DNA from: Cohnella hashimotonis | GTDB taxonomy: Bacteria > Bacillota > Bacilli > Paenibacillales > Paenibacillaceae | Length of the DNA stretch: 64,000 nt | Assembly (NCBI RefSeq): GCF_030014955.1 | Contig: NZ_JAGRPV010000002.1 | Coordinates: forward strand, 310,001 to 374,000 | Direction of reading: 5' to 3' | Shown: positions 1 to 10,788 of the stretch, one piece after another | How positions within the stretch are numbered: position 1 is the first letter of the stretch | Layout of the letters: every line of letters begins with the position of its first letter | The notes under the pieces: generated by a model | Database searches by the model: none | What the model was told of the DNA's origin: nothing | The model's input: the letters and a program-made list of their open reading frames with translations, nothing else | Program-made: the position numbers and the translations under genes

Positions 1-1
1 C

Positions 2-736
2 ACTTTGTATAACAAAACCACGGGCAGGCGGGTGGCTACGTTAATTCCGATGCATACGTTCGGTCACCCTTCGGACATGGAGCGGCTTGGCGAGCTGGCG
101 CATCGCTTGGGCCTTAAGCTGATCGAAGACGCCGCCGAAGCGCTCGGTAGCTTTTACCGGGAACGGCATGTCGGCCATCATGGACAAGCGGCAGTACTGA
201 GCTTTAACGGTAATAAGATTATTACGACAGGCGGCGGCGGAGCGGTATTGACCGATGACGATTCGTTGGCCCGGCGACTTCGGCATTTGACCACGACGGC
301 TAAGCTGTCGCATCGCTGGGCGTTCGAACATGACGAGCCGGCCTTCAACTTCAGACTGCCCAACTTGAATGCGGCTCTTGGATGCGCGCAGCTTGAGAGG
401 CTGGATGAACTTCTCGATAGAAAGCGGCGACTGGCTTTCTATTATAAAGAACATATTCAAAACATAAATGGAATTCGTTTTCTGGAAGAGCCGGAGGGGA
501 GCCGAAGTAACTACTGGCTGAATGCAATCGCGTTGGAGCAACCAAACATGGTGGCAAGGGATCAATTACTCGACGCGTTGAATGATGCCGGCATTCAAGT
601 GCGCCCGATCTGGACCCCGATGCATCTGCTGAAAATGTTTAGCGACTGCCCCCGTATGCCGATGACAATCGTTGAAGATATCTATGCGTCGGTTATCAAT
701 CTTCCGAGCAGTGCCGCATTAGGAGGACGCGTATGA
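2..736 (+). CDS. LegC/PseC-type sugar aminotransferase (5' end outside window)
   Basis: DegT/DnrJ/EryC1/StrS family PLP-dependent aminotransferase, which transfers an amino group to a nucleotide keto-sugar. About 243 C-terminal residues are present; the reading frame is open to the left edge, so roughly 140 N-terminal residues are missing. Visible motifs are IEDAAEALGS (the Asp that contacts the pyridine nitrogen) and SFNGNKIITTGGGG, whose Lys should form the Schiff base with PLP. The stop overlaps the start of the following NeuC-like epimerase by 4 bases, so the genes are co-translated. With NeuC- and NeuB-like enzymes downstream, the likely role is in legionaminic, pseudaminic or related nonulosonic acid synthesis; the exact sugar cannot be read from the sequence. 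Confidence 0.85.
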   Translation, partial: TLYNKTTGRRVATLIPMHTFGHPSDMERLGELAHRLGLKLIEDAAEALGSFYRERHVGHHGQAAVLSFNGNKIITTGGGGAVLTDDDSLARRLRHLTTTAKLSHRWAFEHDEPAFNFRLPNLNAALGCAQLERLDELLDRKRRLAFYYKEHIQNINGIRFLEEPEGSRSNYWLNAIALEQPNMVARDQLLDALNDAGIQVRPIWTPMHLLKMFSDCPRMPMTIVEDIYASVINLPSSAALGGRV

Positions 737-1902
737 AGCGAAAACTATGCGTCGTAACAGGAACAAGAGCCGACTATGGGCTGCTGTCGGGTTTGATGAG
801 CGAGATCTTGGCGGATCAAGAGCTAGAACTGCAGATCATCGCTACGGGCACGCACTTGTCGCCGGAGTATGGGATGACCGCTTCCGAAATCGAACGGGAC
901 GGCTTCCAAATCGACGTCAAAGTGGAGATGCTGTTATCTGCGGACACTTCTTCGGCGGTTGCCAAATCAGTGGGACTGGCTGTTATTGGGTTCGCCGATG
1001 CGTACGAGCGTCTGAAGCCGGATTTAATCGTCGTATTGGGTGATCGCTTCGAGATTTTGGCCGCGGCGCAGGCGGCGATGCTCTTCCGGATCCCCGTAGC
1101 TCACATCTCGGGGGGAGAGATTACGCAAGGCGCGGTGGACGATATGATTCGGCATGCCGTGACCAAAATGTCGCATCTCCACTTCGTGGCCGCAGAGACG
1201 TATCGACGGCGGGTTCTGCAACTTGGCGAACAAGGTGAGTTCGTGTTTAACGTTGGCGAGCCGGCACTCGACAATATCCGCAGATTAACGCTGATGGCCC
1301 GTGATCAGTTGGAAGCGGATATTGGGTACCGGTTCCATGACCCACAATTCCTCGTTACTTATCATCCCGTCACGCTAGGGAGGATGAGTTCGGCCGAGGC
1401 TATGCGGAGTTTGCTGGAGGCACTGGATCGATTCCCGCAAGCGGGGATATTGTTTACGATGCCGAACGCCGATATGGATAGCCGCGTGATCATACAGATG
1501 ATTCGTGAATATGAAGCGGCAAGGCCGACCAAGGTAAAAGCCGTTTCTTCGCTGGGGCTACTGCGTTACTTGAGCGCGATGAGGCTGGCGAACGTCGTTA
1601 TCGGCAATTCGTCGAGCGGTATAACGGAAGCTCCGGCGCTCCGAAAGGCAACCGTCAACATCGGCGATCGACAGGCGGGCCGTCTGCACGCTTCTTCCAT
1701 CATCAACTGCGGCGAGCATGCGGATGAGATCGCGCAGGCTATCGAAAACGCCATCTCTGCCTCATTTCAACAAAGCTTGCCGTATACCGTATCTTTGTAC
1801 GGTGAAGGCGATGCCGCCTTGCGGATGAAAGAGCTTTTGAAGCATGCAGATCTGGACGCTTTGCGTACAAAAAAATTTAACGACTGGCAGGACGTTCAAT
1901 GA
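733..1902 (+). CDS. neuC: UDP-N-acetylglucosamine 2-epimerase, hydrolysing (NeuC/LegG type)
   Basis: 389 aa, the usual length for the hydrolysing 2-epimerases that convert a UDP-HexNAc sugar into free ManNAc or its 4,6-diamino analogue plus UDP. The N-terminus VTGTRADYGLL is the family signature, followed by VLGDRFE, HISGGE and the C-terminal GNSSSGI/EAP UDP-binding segment. ATG at 733 overlaps the preceding stop; the 3' end overlaps the next gene by 4 bases. The product would be the substrate for the NeuB-like synthase two genes downstream. Whether it is sialic acid (NeuC) or legionaminic acid (LegG) specific cannot be decided here. Confidence 0.9.
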   Translation: MKRKLCVVTGTRADYGLLSGLMSEILADQELELQIIATGTHLSPEYGMTASEIERDGFQIDVKVEMLLSADTSSAVAKSVGLAVIGFADAYERLKPDLIVVLGDRFEILAAAQAAMLFRIPVAHISGGEITQGAVDDMIRHAVTKMSHLHFVAAETYRRRVLQLGEQGEFVFNVGEPALDNIRRLTLMARDQLEADIGYRFHDPQFLVTYHPVTLGRMSSAEAMRSLLEALDRFPQAGILFTMPNADMDSRVIIQMIREYEAARPTKVKAVSSLGLLRYLSAMRLANVVIGNSSSGITEAPALRKATVNIGDRQAGRLHASSIINCGEHADEIAQAIENAISASFQQSLPYTVSLYGEGDAALRMKELLKHADLDALRTKKFNDWQDVQ

Positions 1903-2981
1903 CACGGATCGGCGGAGAGATGGAGCTTGATTTCTCTTATTGGGAAAGTGAACCTCTTCAAATGCCGCTTAGGCTCGCGCTTCCTTATCGTCTTTACACG
2001 GACAGTGCACGGAGCGCCTGCCTGATCGCGCTGGAGGAGTTAAAACGTAACGGATGCCACACGGCATGGCTGCCACGCTACGCCTGTGATTCAGTATTCC
2101 AGCCGTTTGAGCAGGCGGGGATAAATATTCGGTTATATTCGATGAGTGAGACATTAGAAACGGCGCACTTTGAGTATGAGCCCGATTCGGGAGACATTGT
2201 CTACTACATCCATTACTTCGGCAAGCAGCAGACGGCCGTGGAGCAATTGATTGAGCGGTGGAGACAGACAGGAAAACAGTTATGGGTCATTGAGGACGCC
2301 GTTCAAAGTTTGCTTGGCGAGCACACAGGCCGTTTAGGAAACTTTACGCTTTACAGCCTCCGTAAATTTTTGCCTGTGCCAGACGGTGGTATTTTGGCAT
2401 CAGATATGCCCATCGATTATCCATTGGAGGCGGCGCTCGTCGAGCGCGCCACCAAGCGAATGGCAGCCAAGCTGCTGCGCAGTCAAAATCTCGCGGAGGA
2501 ATGGCAGTTGCAGCTGGTACAGGAGACGGAAGAGGAATGGGACGGACCTATTCGTCCTCGCAGGATGAGCGGCATTACTGAGGAACTGCTTGCACGAATG
2601 GATTGGAAGGAGATAGCACGGGCGAGGCGGGACAATTGGAGAGAACTGTACCTGCGACTGTCTGGATCAGCTCCTGTATTTGACGGTCAGTTGGCGCTGT
2701 TATACGACGCGATTGCTGCGGAAGAGGTACCATTAGGTTTCCCTCTTCAGGTATTGAATGGGCAACGGGATTCATTGCGTGCTTATCTTCGAGATCGTCA
2801 AATCTACTGTGCGGTGCATTGGCCGTTGTCGCTGCTAAAAAATGAGAAGCATATACCTCAGCGCGAGGCGCGGGCTAGCGCCGAACTGCTTACTTTGCCG
2901 ATCGATCAGCGCTACGGAGCTGACGATATGGACCGGATGGCGCAAGCCGTACAAGCTTTTTATAAAGGGATAAAAGGGTGA
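1899..2981 (+). CDS. DegT/DnrJ-like PLP-dependent protein
   Basis: 360 aa, diverged member of the DegT/DnrJ/EryC1/StrS fold. The recognisable core is WVIEDAVQSLLG (Asp near residue 133) and YSLRKFLPVPDGG, where Lys156 is the candidate PLP lysine. The N-terminal third (LYTDSARSACLIALEEL, then LPRYACDSVFQPF) resembles the substrate-side segment of this family, but overall similarity to characterised sugar aminotransferases looks low. Start overlaps neuC (ATGA). It lies inside the nonulosonic acid operon, so it probably modifies the same sugar or its acceptor. Exact substrate unknown. Confidence 0.7.
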   Translation: MTRIGGEMELDFSYWESEPLQMPLRLALPYRLYTDSARSACLIALEELKRNGCHTAWLPRYACDSVFQPFEQAGINIRLYSMSETLETAHFEYEPDSGDIVYYIHYFGKQQTAVEQLIERWRQTGKQLWVIEDAVQSLLGEHTGRLGNFTLYSLRKFLPVPDGGILASDMPIDYPLEAALVERATKRMAAKLLRSQNLAEEWQLQLVQETEEEWDGPIRPRRMSGITEELLARMDWKEIARARRDNWRELYLRLSGSAPVFDGQLALLYDAIAAEEVPLGFPLQVLNGQRDSLRAYLRDRQIYCAVHWPLSLLKNEKHIPQREARASAELLTLPIDQRYGADDMDRMAQAVQAFYKGIKG

Positions 2982-2987
2982 ATATGA

Positions 2988-4082
2988 ATGGCCACACATG
3001 CCTATCTAATCGCCGAGGCCGGCGTCAATCACAACGGATCGCTGGAGCGGGCGCTCGCGATGGTCGACGCGGCCGCCGAGGCTGGCGCGAATGCAATCAA
3101 ATTTCAAACTTTTAAGTCCGAATTGGTTATCAGCAAGTTCGCGCCAAAGGCTGAATACCAAAAAAAGCAGACCGGGGAAGAGGAATCACAGCTGGATATG
3201 GTCCGCAAGCTAGAACTTGATCGAGCGGCGCACGAGCAATTAATCCAGCGTTGCGAGGAGAAAGGGATCGACTTTGTTTCGACACCGTTCGATTTGGACA
3301 GCGTGAAGCTGCTCGGAGACGAGCTCCAAATTCCGGTTTTAAAAATTCCTTCCGGAGAAATTACGAATGCGCCCCTTCTGCTCGCCGCAGCCCGCACGGA
3401 CAAGCAGATTCTACTCTCGACAGGAATGTCCAGTCTTGGCGATGTGGAGACAGCGCTCGGCATATTGGCTTTCGGTTACCTTTATAGGGAGGGCGAGCCC
3501 TCGCTCCGCGCGTTTGCCGCAGCCTACCTAAGTCAAGAGGGACAGCAGGTACTACAAAAACGCGTACGGTTATTCCACTGTACGACCGAATATCCGGCTC
3601 CCTACGAAGATGTAAACTTGAATGCTATAAATTCGATGCGTTCCGCTTTCGGTCTGCCAGTCGGACTTTCCGATCACACGCCGGGCATAGAAGTGCCGAT
3701 TGCGGCTGTTGCGATGGGGGCGGAACTGATCGAGAAGCATTTTACTATGGATCGGAGCTTGTCTGGACCGGATCATGCAGCGTCCCTTGAACCTGACGAG
3801 CTGAAGGCGATGGTATTCGCCATTCGCCATGTTGAAGCGGCAAGAGGCGATGGCATCAAGCGTCCAGCTGCGTCGGAGATCAAAAACATCGCCATTGCAC
3901 GCAAAAGTCTCGTGGCGTCCAAGGCGATCCGGCAAGGAGAAGTTTTCACGGAACGAAATTTGACGGCGAAGCGCCCGGGCACGGGAATATCTCCTCTTCA
4001 TTATTGGGAACTGTTAGGCAAACCGGCTTCCCGCGATTATGAAGAGGACGAGGTGATTCGCGGCGATGTGGGCGAATTATGA
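2988..4082 (+). CDS. neuB: N-acetylneuraminate/legionaminate synthase (NeuB family)
   Basis: 364 aa. NeuB-type synthases condense phosphoenolpyruvate with ManNAc or a diamino analogue to give the nine-carbon acid. Visible signatures: IAEAGVNHNGS at the N-terminus, IKFQTF, STPFD, KIPSGEITN, LSTGMSS, HCTTEYPAP, GLSDHT, EKHFT and a C-terminal antifreeze-like SAF domain (from about residue 300, RKSLVASKAI...RPGTGI). About 30 residues (163-192, from GYLYREGE to VLQKR) sit between GMSSLGDVETALGIL and the HCTTEYPAP strand, where most family members have a short loop. The 3' end overlaps the next gene by 17 bases. Confidence 0.9.
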   Translation: MATHAYLIAEAGVNHNGSLERALAMVDAAAEAGANAIKFQTFKSELVISKFAPKAEYQKKQTGEEESQLDMVRKLELDRAAHEQLIQRCEEKGIDFVSTPFDLDSVKLLGDELQIPVLKIPSGEITNAPLLLAAARTDKQILLSTGMSSLGDVETALGILAFGYLYREGEPSLRAFAAAYLSQEGQQVLQKRVRLFHCTTEYPAPYEDVNLNAINSMRSAFGLPVGLSDHTPGIEVPIAAVAMGAELIEKHFTMDRSLSGPDHAASLEPDELKAMVFAIRHVEAARGDGIKRPAASEIKNIAIARKSLVASKAIRQGEVFTERNLTAKRPGTGISPLHYWELLGKPASRDYEEDEVIRGDVGEL

Positions 4083-5082
4083 CGAAGCGCTGACGATCTA
4101 CAACATGCTGCCTGCTCAGGTGCGAACGCCGGAAAACCATCCGGAATATGTGCAACTCGATACACAGCGGAATTCGAATCTAACAGCCGTGTACTATGTT
4201 TATCGTGAGCAGGACAGCTTGTACTATCATGCTTTACATGAATCCGTCTTGCCCGACGGGACGGCAAAGGATCTCCAGTCGGCTTACGGCTATGGTGGAC
4301 CGGTAACAAATGATGAGGATCCGGCGTTTCTCGCAAGGGCTTGGCAAGCTTATTTAACAGCGTGTATGGAACGGGGGATTTTGGCCGAATTCATTCGGTT
4401 CGATCCGCTTCTGCGCAACGATAGATGGTACGGAGGCAATTCTGCTAGAGATCGCAGCACGGTTTGGATTGATCTCGCGGCAGGCATGGATAGCGTCTGG
4501 CGTGAGATGAGCGGCAGGGCTCGAACTTCAATCCGCAAGGCCGAGAAGGAAAATCTGTCGATCCGCGAGATTAAACCGGAAGACACAGAGGGCTGGAAGC
4601 GATTCAAGGCGATTTATGAGGAAACGATGGGCGTGCTGGACGCAGACTCTTTTTATTTGTTTACTGAAGATTATTTTAAAGGCCTGGCTGGTTATGCAGG
4701 GCAGCGACTGCTTGTTGCAGAGAAAGAAGGGGAGCTGCTGGCGGCTTCTCTATTCCTTCGTCACGCAGGAAGAACGGAATATCATCTGTCGGCCTCCAGA
4801 CCGGCTGGTAAAAGGATCGGCGCCAGCAATCTGCTATTAGCCGAAGCCATACGCCGTTATGGCGCTGAGGGAGCCCAATGTTTGCATCTTGGCGGAGGAA
4901 CAGACGGACGTGAAGACAATCCGCTCTTATTTTTTAAGAGAGGGTTCTCGCAAAGGCGGGCGGAATTTCGCATCGGATGGTTTGTCCACGAACGTGGACG
5001 CTATGATGCCATGAAGCGGGCTTGGGAAGAACGGGCAGGAAAACGCGTTGACCGCATATTATTTTATAGATTTGGAGAGTGA
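4066..5082 (+). CDS. FemAB/GNAT-like acyltransferase
   Basis: 338 aa. The central part (RTSIRKAEKENLSIREI, then VAEKEGELLAASLFLR and a Ser/Ala-rich loop before LLLAEAIRRYGAEGAQCLHLGGG) matches the FemAB-like GNAT fold (acetyltransferase_6 type), which transfers aminoacyl or acyl groups to cell-surface glycans. The C-terminal LLFFKRGFS is typical of this group. The ATG at 4066 lies within neuB; translation is probably coupled. Its place in the operon suggests N-acylation or aminoacylation of the nonulosonic acid or its precursor, which is inference. An internal ATG near 4105 has no better ribosome-binding site. Confidence 0.7.
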   Translation: MWANYDEALTIYNMLPAQVRTPENHPEYVQLDTQRNSNLTAVYYVYREQDSLYYHALHESVLPDGTAKDLQSAYGYGGPVTNDEDPAFLARAWQAYLTACMERGILAEFIRFDPLLRNDRWYGGNSARDRSTVWIDLAAGMDSVWREMSGRARTSIRKAEKENLSIREIKPEDTEGWKRFKAIYEETMGVLDADSFYLFTEDYFKGLAGYAGQRLLVAEKEGELLAASLFLRHAGRTEYHLSASRPAGKRIGASNLLLAEAIRRYGAEGAQCLHLGGGTDGREDNPLLFFKRGFSQRRAEFRIGWFVHERGRYDAMKRAWEERAGKRVDRILFYRFGE

Positions 5083-5086
5083 CAGT

Positions 5087-5752
5087 ATGTCTTGGGATCC
5101 AGTTTGGGAGAAAGTGTTTAGTTCGCAGCAGTGGGGGAAATATCCGGGAGAAGATCTAATTCGTTTCGTTGCCAGAAACTTTTATAAAGCTGAAGATCGT
5201 AGTGTGATTCGTATTTTAGAAATTGGTTGTGGTCCGGGTGCTAACTTGTGGTATATGGCGCGCGAGGGGTTCAAGGTTTACGGGATCGATGGCTCTTCAA
5301 GTGCAGTAACTCAAGCCCAACAATATCTCAATGCTTCCGTGCCAGGGTGGGAAGGCGAAGTCATAAAAGGTGATATTATAAATCAGCCTTATCAAGATGG
5401 TTGGTTCGATGCAATTATCGATAATGAAGCGGGTTCTTGCAATTCTTATGAAAATGCTTTGCTTATTTATAAGGAAGCGCACCGAGTGCTCAAGCCCGGC
5501 GGCAAAATATTTATTCGTACCTTTGCGGAGGGAAGCTGGGGCGAAGGAACTGGCGAGCGGCTGGCACCTGACGCTTGGTCTTGTTCCCAGGGACCATTGG
5601 CCGGAAAAGGGTATTCCCGATTTACGAAACAATCTCAGATCCCCGAGTTGTTAGCCGGTTTCGAAATAGAAAGTATAGAGAAGCTGGACAGAACGATGGA
5701 TGATATGAAACAAGTGGTGTCGGAATGGCTCGTTAATGGAGTTAAAAAGTAG
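5087..5752 (+). CDS. Class I SAM-dependent methyltransferase
   Basis: 221 aa from ATG 5087, preceded by GGAGAG. SAM motif I is ILEIGCGPGANLWYMAREG, with the acidic end of strand 2 at VYGIDGSS; the post-motif VLKPGGKIFIRTF is typical of Methyltransf_11/25 enzymes. It begins 4 bases after the FemAB-like gene and ends the polysaccharide operon. Base composition is visibly lower in GC than the genes before neuB, which may mean separate acquisition. Substrate unknown; O- or N-methylation of the operon's sugar is a reasonable guess. Confidence 0.8.
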   Translation: MSWDPVWEKVFSSQQWGKYPGEDLIRFVARNFYKAEDRSVIRILEIGCGPGANLWYMAREGFKVYGIDGSSSAVTQAQQYLNASVPGWEGEVIKGDIINQPYQDGWFDAIIDNEAGSCNSYENALLIYKEAHRVLKPGGKIFIRTFAEGSWGEGTGERLAPDAWSCSQGPLAGKGYSRFTKQSQIPELLAGFEIESIEKLDRTMDDMKQVVSEWLVNGVKK

Positions 5753-5823
5753 AGAAACTACGATTGTTGTCAAACTGACAGCTTATAAGCACAGCATGGC
5801 AGTAATCGCTTACATTTTCCCCA

Positions 5824-5853
5824 TTGACACAAAACTTTCCATGATGGTATATT
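5824..5853 (+). promoter_or_regulatory. Promoter of the cold-shock gene
   Basis: TTGACA at 5824-5829 and TATATT at 5848-5853 with an 18-base spacer. The implied 5' leader to the csp start is about 75 bases, as is common for cold-shock mRNAs. Confidence 0.6.
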
Positions 5854-5935
5854 CTCGTTGTGGGCCAGGCCAAATCGCCTATAGCAGTGGAATCATTGAT
5901 CCCATTGAATTGAAGATGAAGGGAATGTTATGCAC

Positions 5936-6133
5936 ATGCAAGGTAAAGTGAAATGGTTCAACGCAGAAAAAGGATATGGCTTCATCGAGGCAGAGCAAGG
6001 CGGCGATGTTTTCGTTCACTTCTCCGCGATTCAAATGGACGGCTACAAGGCGCTTGAAGAAGGCCAGCCGGTTGAGTTTGACATCGTGCAAGGTGCACGC
6101 GGCCCGCAAGCAGCAAACGTTATCAAAATCTAA
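5936..6133 (+). CDS. cspB: Cold-shock protein, CspA/CspB family
   Basis: 65 aa single cold-shock domain that binds single-stranded RNA/DNA and melts RNA structure. RNP1 is KGYGFIE and RNP2 is VFVHFSAI. The family N-terminus MQGKVKWFN fits ATG 5936; an in-frame ATG at 5930 (MHMQ...) lies 5 bases after AAGGGA and could also be used. Monocistronic: its own promoter lies upstream and a terminator follows. The paralogue letter is not certain. Confidence 0.93.
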   Translation: MQGKVKWFNAEKGYGFIEAEQGGDVFVHFSAIQMDGYKALEEGQPVEFDIVQGARGPQAANVIKI

Positions 6134-6202
6134 TAATAGAGCGCCGCAAAGGCGTTCGGCTCGTATAGATAGAACATCGGTCCTGAATACGATTGATGGC
6201 CA

Positions 6203-6231
6203 CCCCGCCTCGGAGCAATCCGGGGTTTTTC
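6203..6231 (+). terminator. Rho-independent terminator after csp
   Basis: CCCCG at 6203 pairs with CGGGG at 6221, followed directly by five T and a further T-rich stretch. Confidence 0.6.
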
Positions 6232-6356
6232 TCTTTCGTTAATCGTTTTCATAGCTGTTTTCAAAGTTAACAGAAAATTCAAAACAATCATCGGAATGTT
6301 TTGAAATCGGCCTCCGTGGTATGTTAAAATGAAGTCAGCAAAGGAGGCAACAGCAT

Positions 6357-6917
6357 ATGAAATATACGATTCGCGGTCAGCGCATGGAAGTCACGGCAGC
6401 CCTGAGGGAATATGTCGAAAAAAAGCTAACCAGGCTCGAACGGTATTTTGAAGCGCCTCCCGAAACCGATGTTCAAGTAACGTTAAGCGTAACCAAAGGC
6501 AGCAGCGCAGTTGAGGTAACGCTTCCGCTACCGGGGATGTTTCTCCGGGCGGAGGAGAAGAGCAACGACATGTATGCTTCGATCGATCTCGTAGTGGACA
6601 AACTCGAGCGTCAGATCCGCAAACACAAAACCAAATTGAACCGCAGAATGAAGCAGGATAACCAAGCCCGTATCTTTAAGGAAACCGTTCCGGGAGCGAC
6701 TTCTTCCGCCACCGCTCTCTTGCTGGATGAAGAAGAGGACTTCGAGCTCGTGCGGACGAAGCGATTCAAGTTCAGACCGATGGAGGTCGAGGATGCGATT
6801 CTGCAGATGAATCTGGTCGGTCACAATTTCTACGTGTTCGCCAATTCCGCGACGAAGGAAATGAATGTCGTTTACCGTCGGAATGACGGGACGTATGGGT
6901 TGATTGAAGCCGATTAA
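6357..6917 (+). CDS. hpf: Ribosome hibernation promoting factor, long form (HPF/YvyD)
   Basis: 186 aa, the long HPF typical of Gram-positive bacteria. The N-terminal S30AE domain (residues 1-100, starting MKYTIRGQRMEVT) binds the decoding centre; the C-terminal domain (about 125-186, VRTKRFKFRPM to RRNDGTYGLIE) dimerises 70S ribosomes into 100S particles. AAAGGAGG lies 9 bases before the ATG. It precedes secA and prfB as in B. subtilis, but here a DUF2920-like gene separates hpf from secA. Confidence 0.95.
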   Translation: MKYTIRGQRMEVTAALREYVEKKLTRLERYFEAPPETDVQVTLSVTKGSSAVEVTLPLPGMFLRAEEKSNDMYASIDLVVDKLERQIRKHKTKLNRRMKQDNQARIFKETVPGATSSATALLLDEEEDFELVRTKRFKFRPMEVEDAILQMNLVGHNFYVFANSATKEMNVVYRRNDGTYGLIEAD

Positions 6918-6937
6918 TAAATTGACTATAGTTATAA

Positions 6938-6975
6938 AATTAAACCCTGACTCTAGAGCCAGGGTTTAATTTTAT
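6938..6975 (+). terminator. Terminator after hpf
   Basis: TTAAACCCTG and CAGGGTTTAA form a 10-bp stem around TCTAGAG-type loop sequence, followed by TTTTA. A-rich flank on the left makes it potentially bidirectional. Confidence 0.8.
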
Positions 6976-7023
6976 GGTTGAATAATCCGATATATCCTGC
7001 ATATTAAGCAATCGAGGTGCATT

Positions 7024-7965
7024 ATGGCTAAGGAATATGAATTTGTCATGCCAGGACATCCAAACATCTACGGAGGGGATCAGCCACATAATTTAAAAAT
7101 TTATTTTTCAGAACCTGATTCGGGCGTGAATACAGATACAGGCATTGTATTGTTTATTGCTGGATTCGGAGGACATGCGAATTCAAATGTTTATAAGAAA
7201 ATGAGATCCAATTTTGCTGATCGGTATAATCTAGTAACAGTCCAATGTGATTTTTTTGGTTGGGAGTTCATGCAGGCTGAACCTTTGGAGGAGTCGCTGA
7301 ATAATTTTAATGATATGGGGCTAATGCAAGTTCTCGATAATATAACTGCGGTTATGGCCGTTATAGAAATATTAAAAGATAATGAGTTCACTTTTAATTC
7401 TAAAAAAATTATTGCGTATGGACATTCCCATGGGGCTTATTTGTCATTGTTATGCAATCGATTGGCCCCCGGTCTATTCTCCTTGATCATAGATAATTCA
7501 GCCTGGTTGTATCCTGCCTATCTAAGTGCAGATCGTTATTTGTTTACCGGCAGCGATACTCCAATTGTATTTAATTATTTTGCGAAAAGTAATGAGAATG
7601 ACAAGGGGATTTTGAGTCTCCCTTTAGTATACAAAAGCATAAATAAATTTTGCCAAATTCATTCCTTCCACGGTTCGGCAGACAGGTTAATCACTTTTGA
7701 AGAAAAAAGAAGATTTTGCAATGCCATTCGCAACTGCTACTTGCATGAGATAACGGCCGCTAAGGTGGATCATCAAATATTTAAATCAAATGATCACGGT
7801 TTAGATGCAGATTTTTTATTGCTATTTGATTATGTGATGACAGAACTTGACGTTAAATTTAATCGCGGAACGGAAGTTATAATTCCGAATCATGAAATCC
7901 GTACCGATTTACATTCGTACCATTTCGATTACACTAATAAAATCCCGATCTTAACTTTAAAATAA
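7024..7965 (+). CDS. DUF2920-like alpha/beta-hydrolase, AT-rich
   Basis: 313 aa. The pattern GIVLFIAGFGGHANSN near the N-terminus and the nucleophile elbow YGHSHGAYLS (Ser within GHSHG) indicate an alpha/beta-hydrolase; a late HGSAD and a C-terminal DHGLDADF could supply the acid and base. Overall it resembles DUF2920 proteins, which are often found near surface-glycan or flagellin-glycosylation genes, although function is not established. RBS GAGGTG before ATG 7024. Codon use is strikingly AT-rich (Lys AAA, Asn AAT, Phe TTT) beside the GC-rich hpf and secA genes, suggesting recent transfer. Substrate unknown. Confidence 0.65.
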   Translation: MAKEYEFVMPGHPNIYGGDQPHNLKIYFSEPDSGVNTDTGIVLFIAGFGGHANSNVYKKMRSNFADRYNLVTVQCDFFGWEFMQAEPLEESLNNFNDMGLMQVLDNITAVMAVIEILKDNEFTFNSKKIIAYGHSHGAYLSLLCNRLAPGLFSLIIDNSAWLYPAYLSADRYLFTGSDTPIVFNYFAKSNENDKGILSLPLVYKSINKFCQIHSFHGSADRLITFEEKRRFCNAIRNCYLHEITAAKVDHQIFKSNDHGLDADFLLLFDYVMTELDVKFNRGTEVIIPNHEIRTDLHSYHFDYTNKIPILTLK

Positions 7966-8026
7966 TCTCAGCAAAATTAATTCTGAACACAGTAATCTGG
8001 TGCATCAATCTTGATTTTCCTGTTCC

Positions 8027-8055
8027 TTGCCCCCCTCCCGCCAAACTGCTAAAAT
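8027..8055 (+). promoter_or_regulatory. Probable secA promoter
   Basis: TTGCCC at 8027-8032 and TAAAAT at 8050-8055 with a 17-base spacer, about 40 bases before the secA start. Confidence 0.5.
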
Positions 8056-8095
8056 AAATAGATACGGTCATCCCGGATAGGGGAAGGGGTATCAT

Positions 8096-10612
<2,517 letters not shown>

Positions 10613-10788
10613 TTCAAGGCACGGGAGCGGTGCTCCGCCGGGCGGCCTAACCGGGCCGCGTCCGGTGAGCATCGCTCTTGCATGTCGGGCGTACGGTAGC
10701 GACTGACAGGCAACACCGGGCAGAATGACGATACAAAGCGAACATCGGACCGCATGCCGGGCCGTATTCTACGATGAGGTGATTTTAA

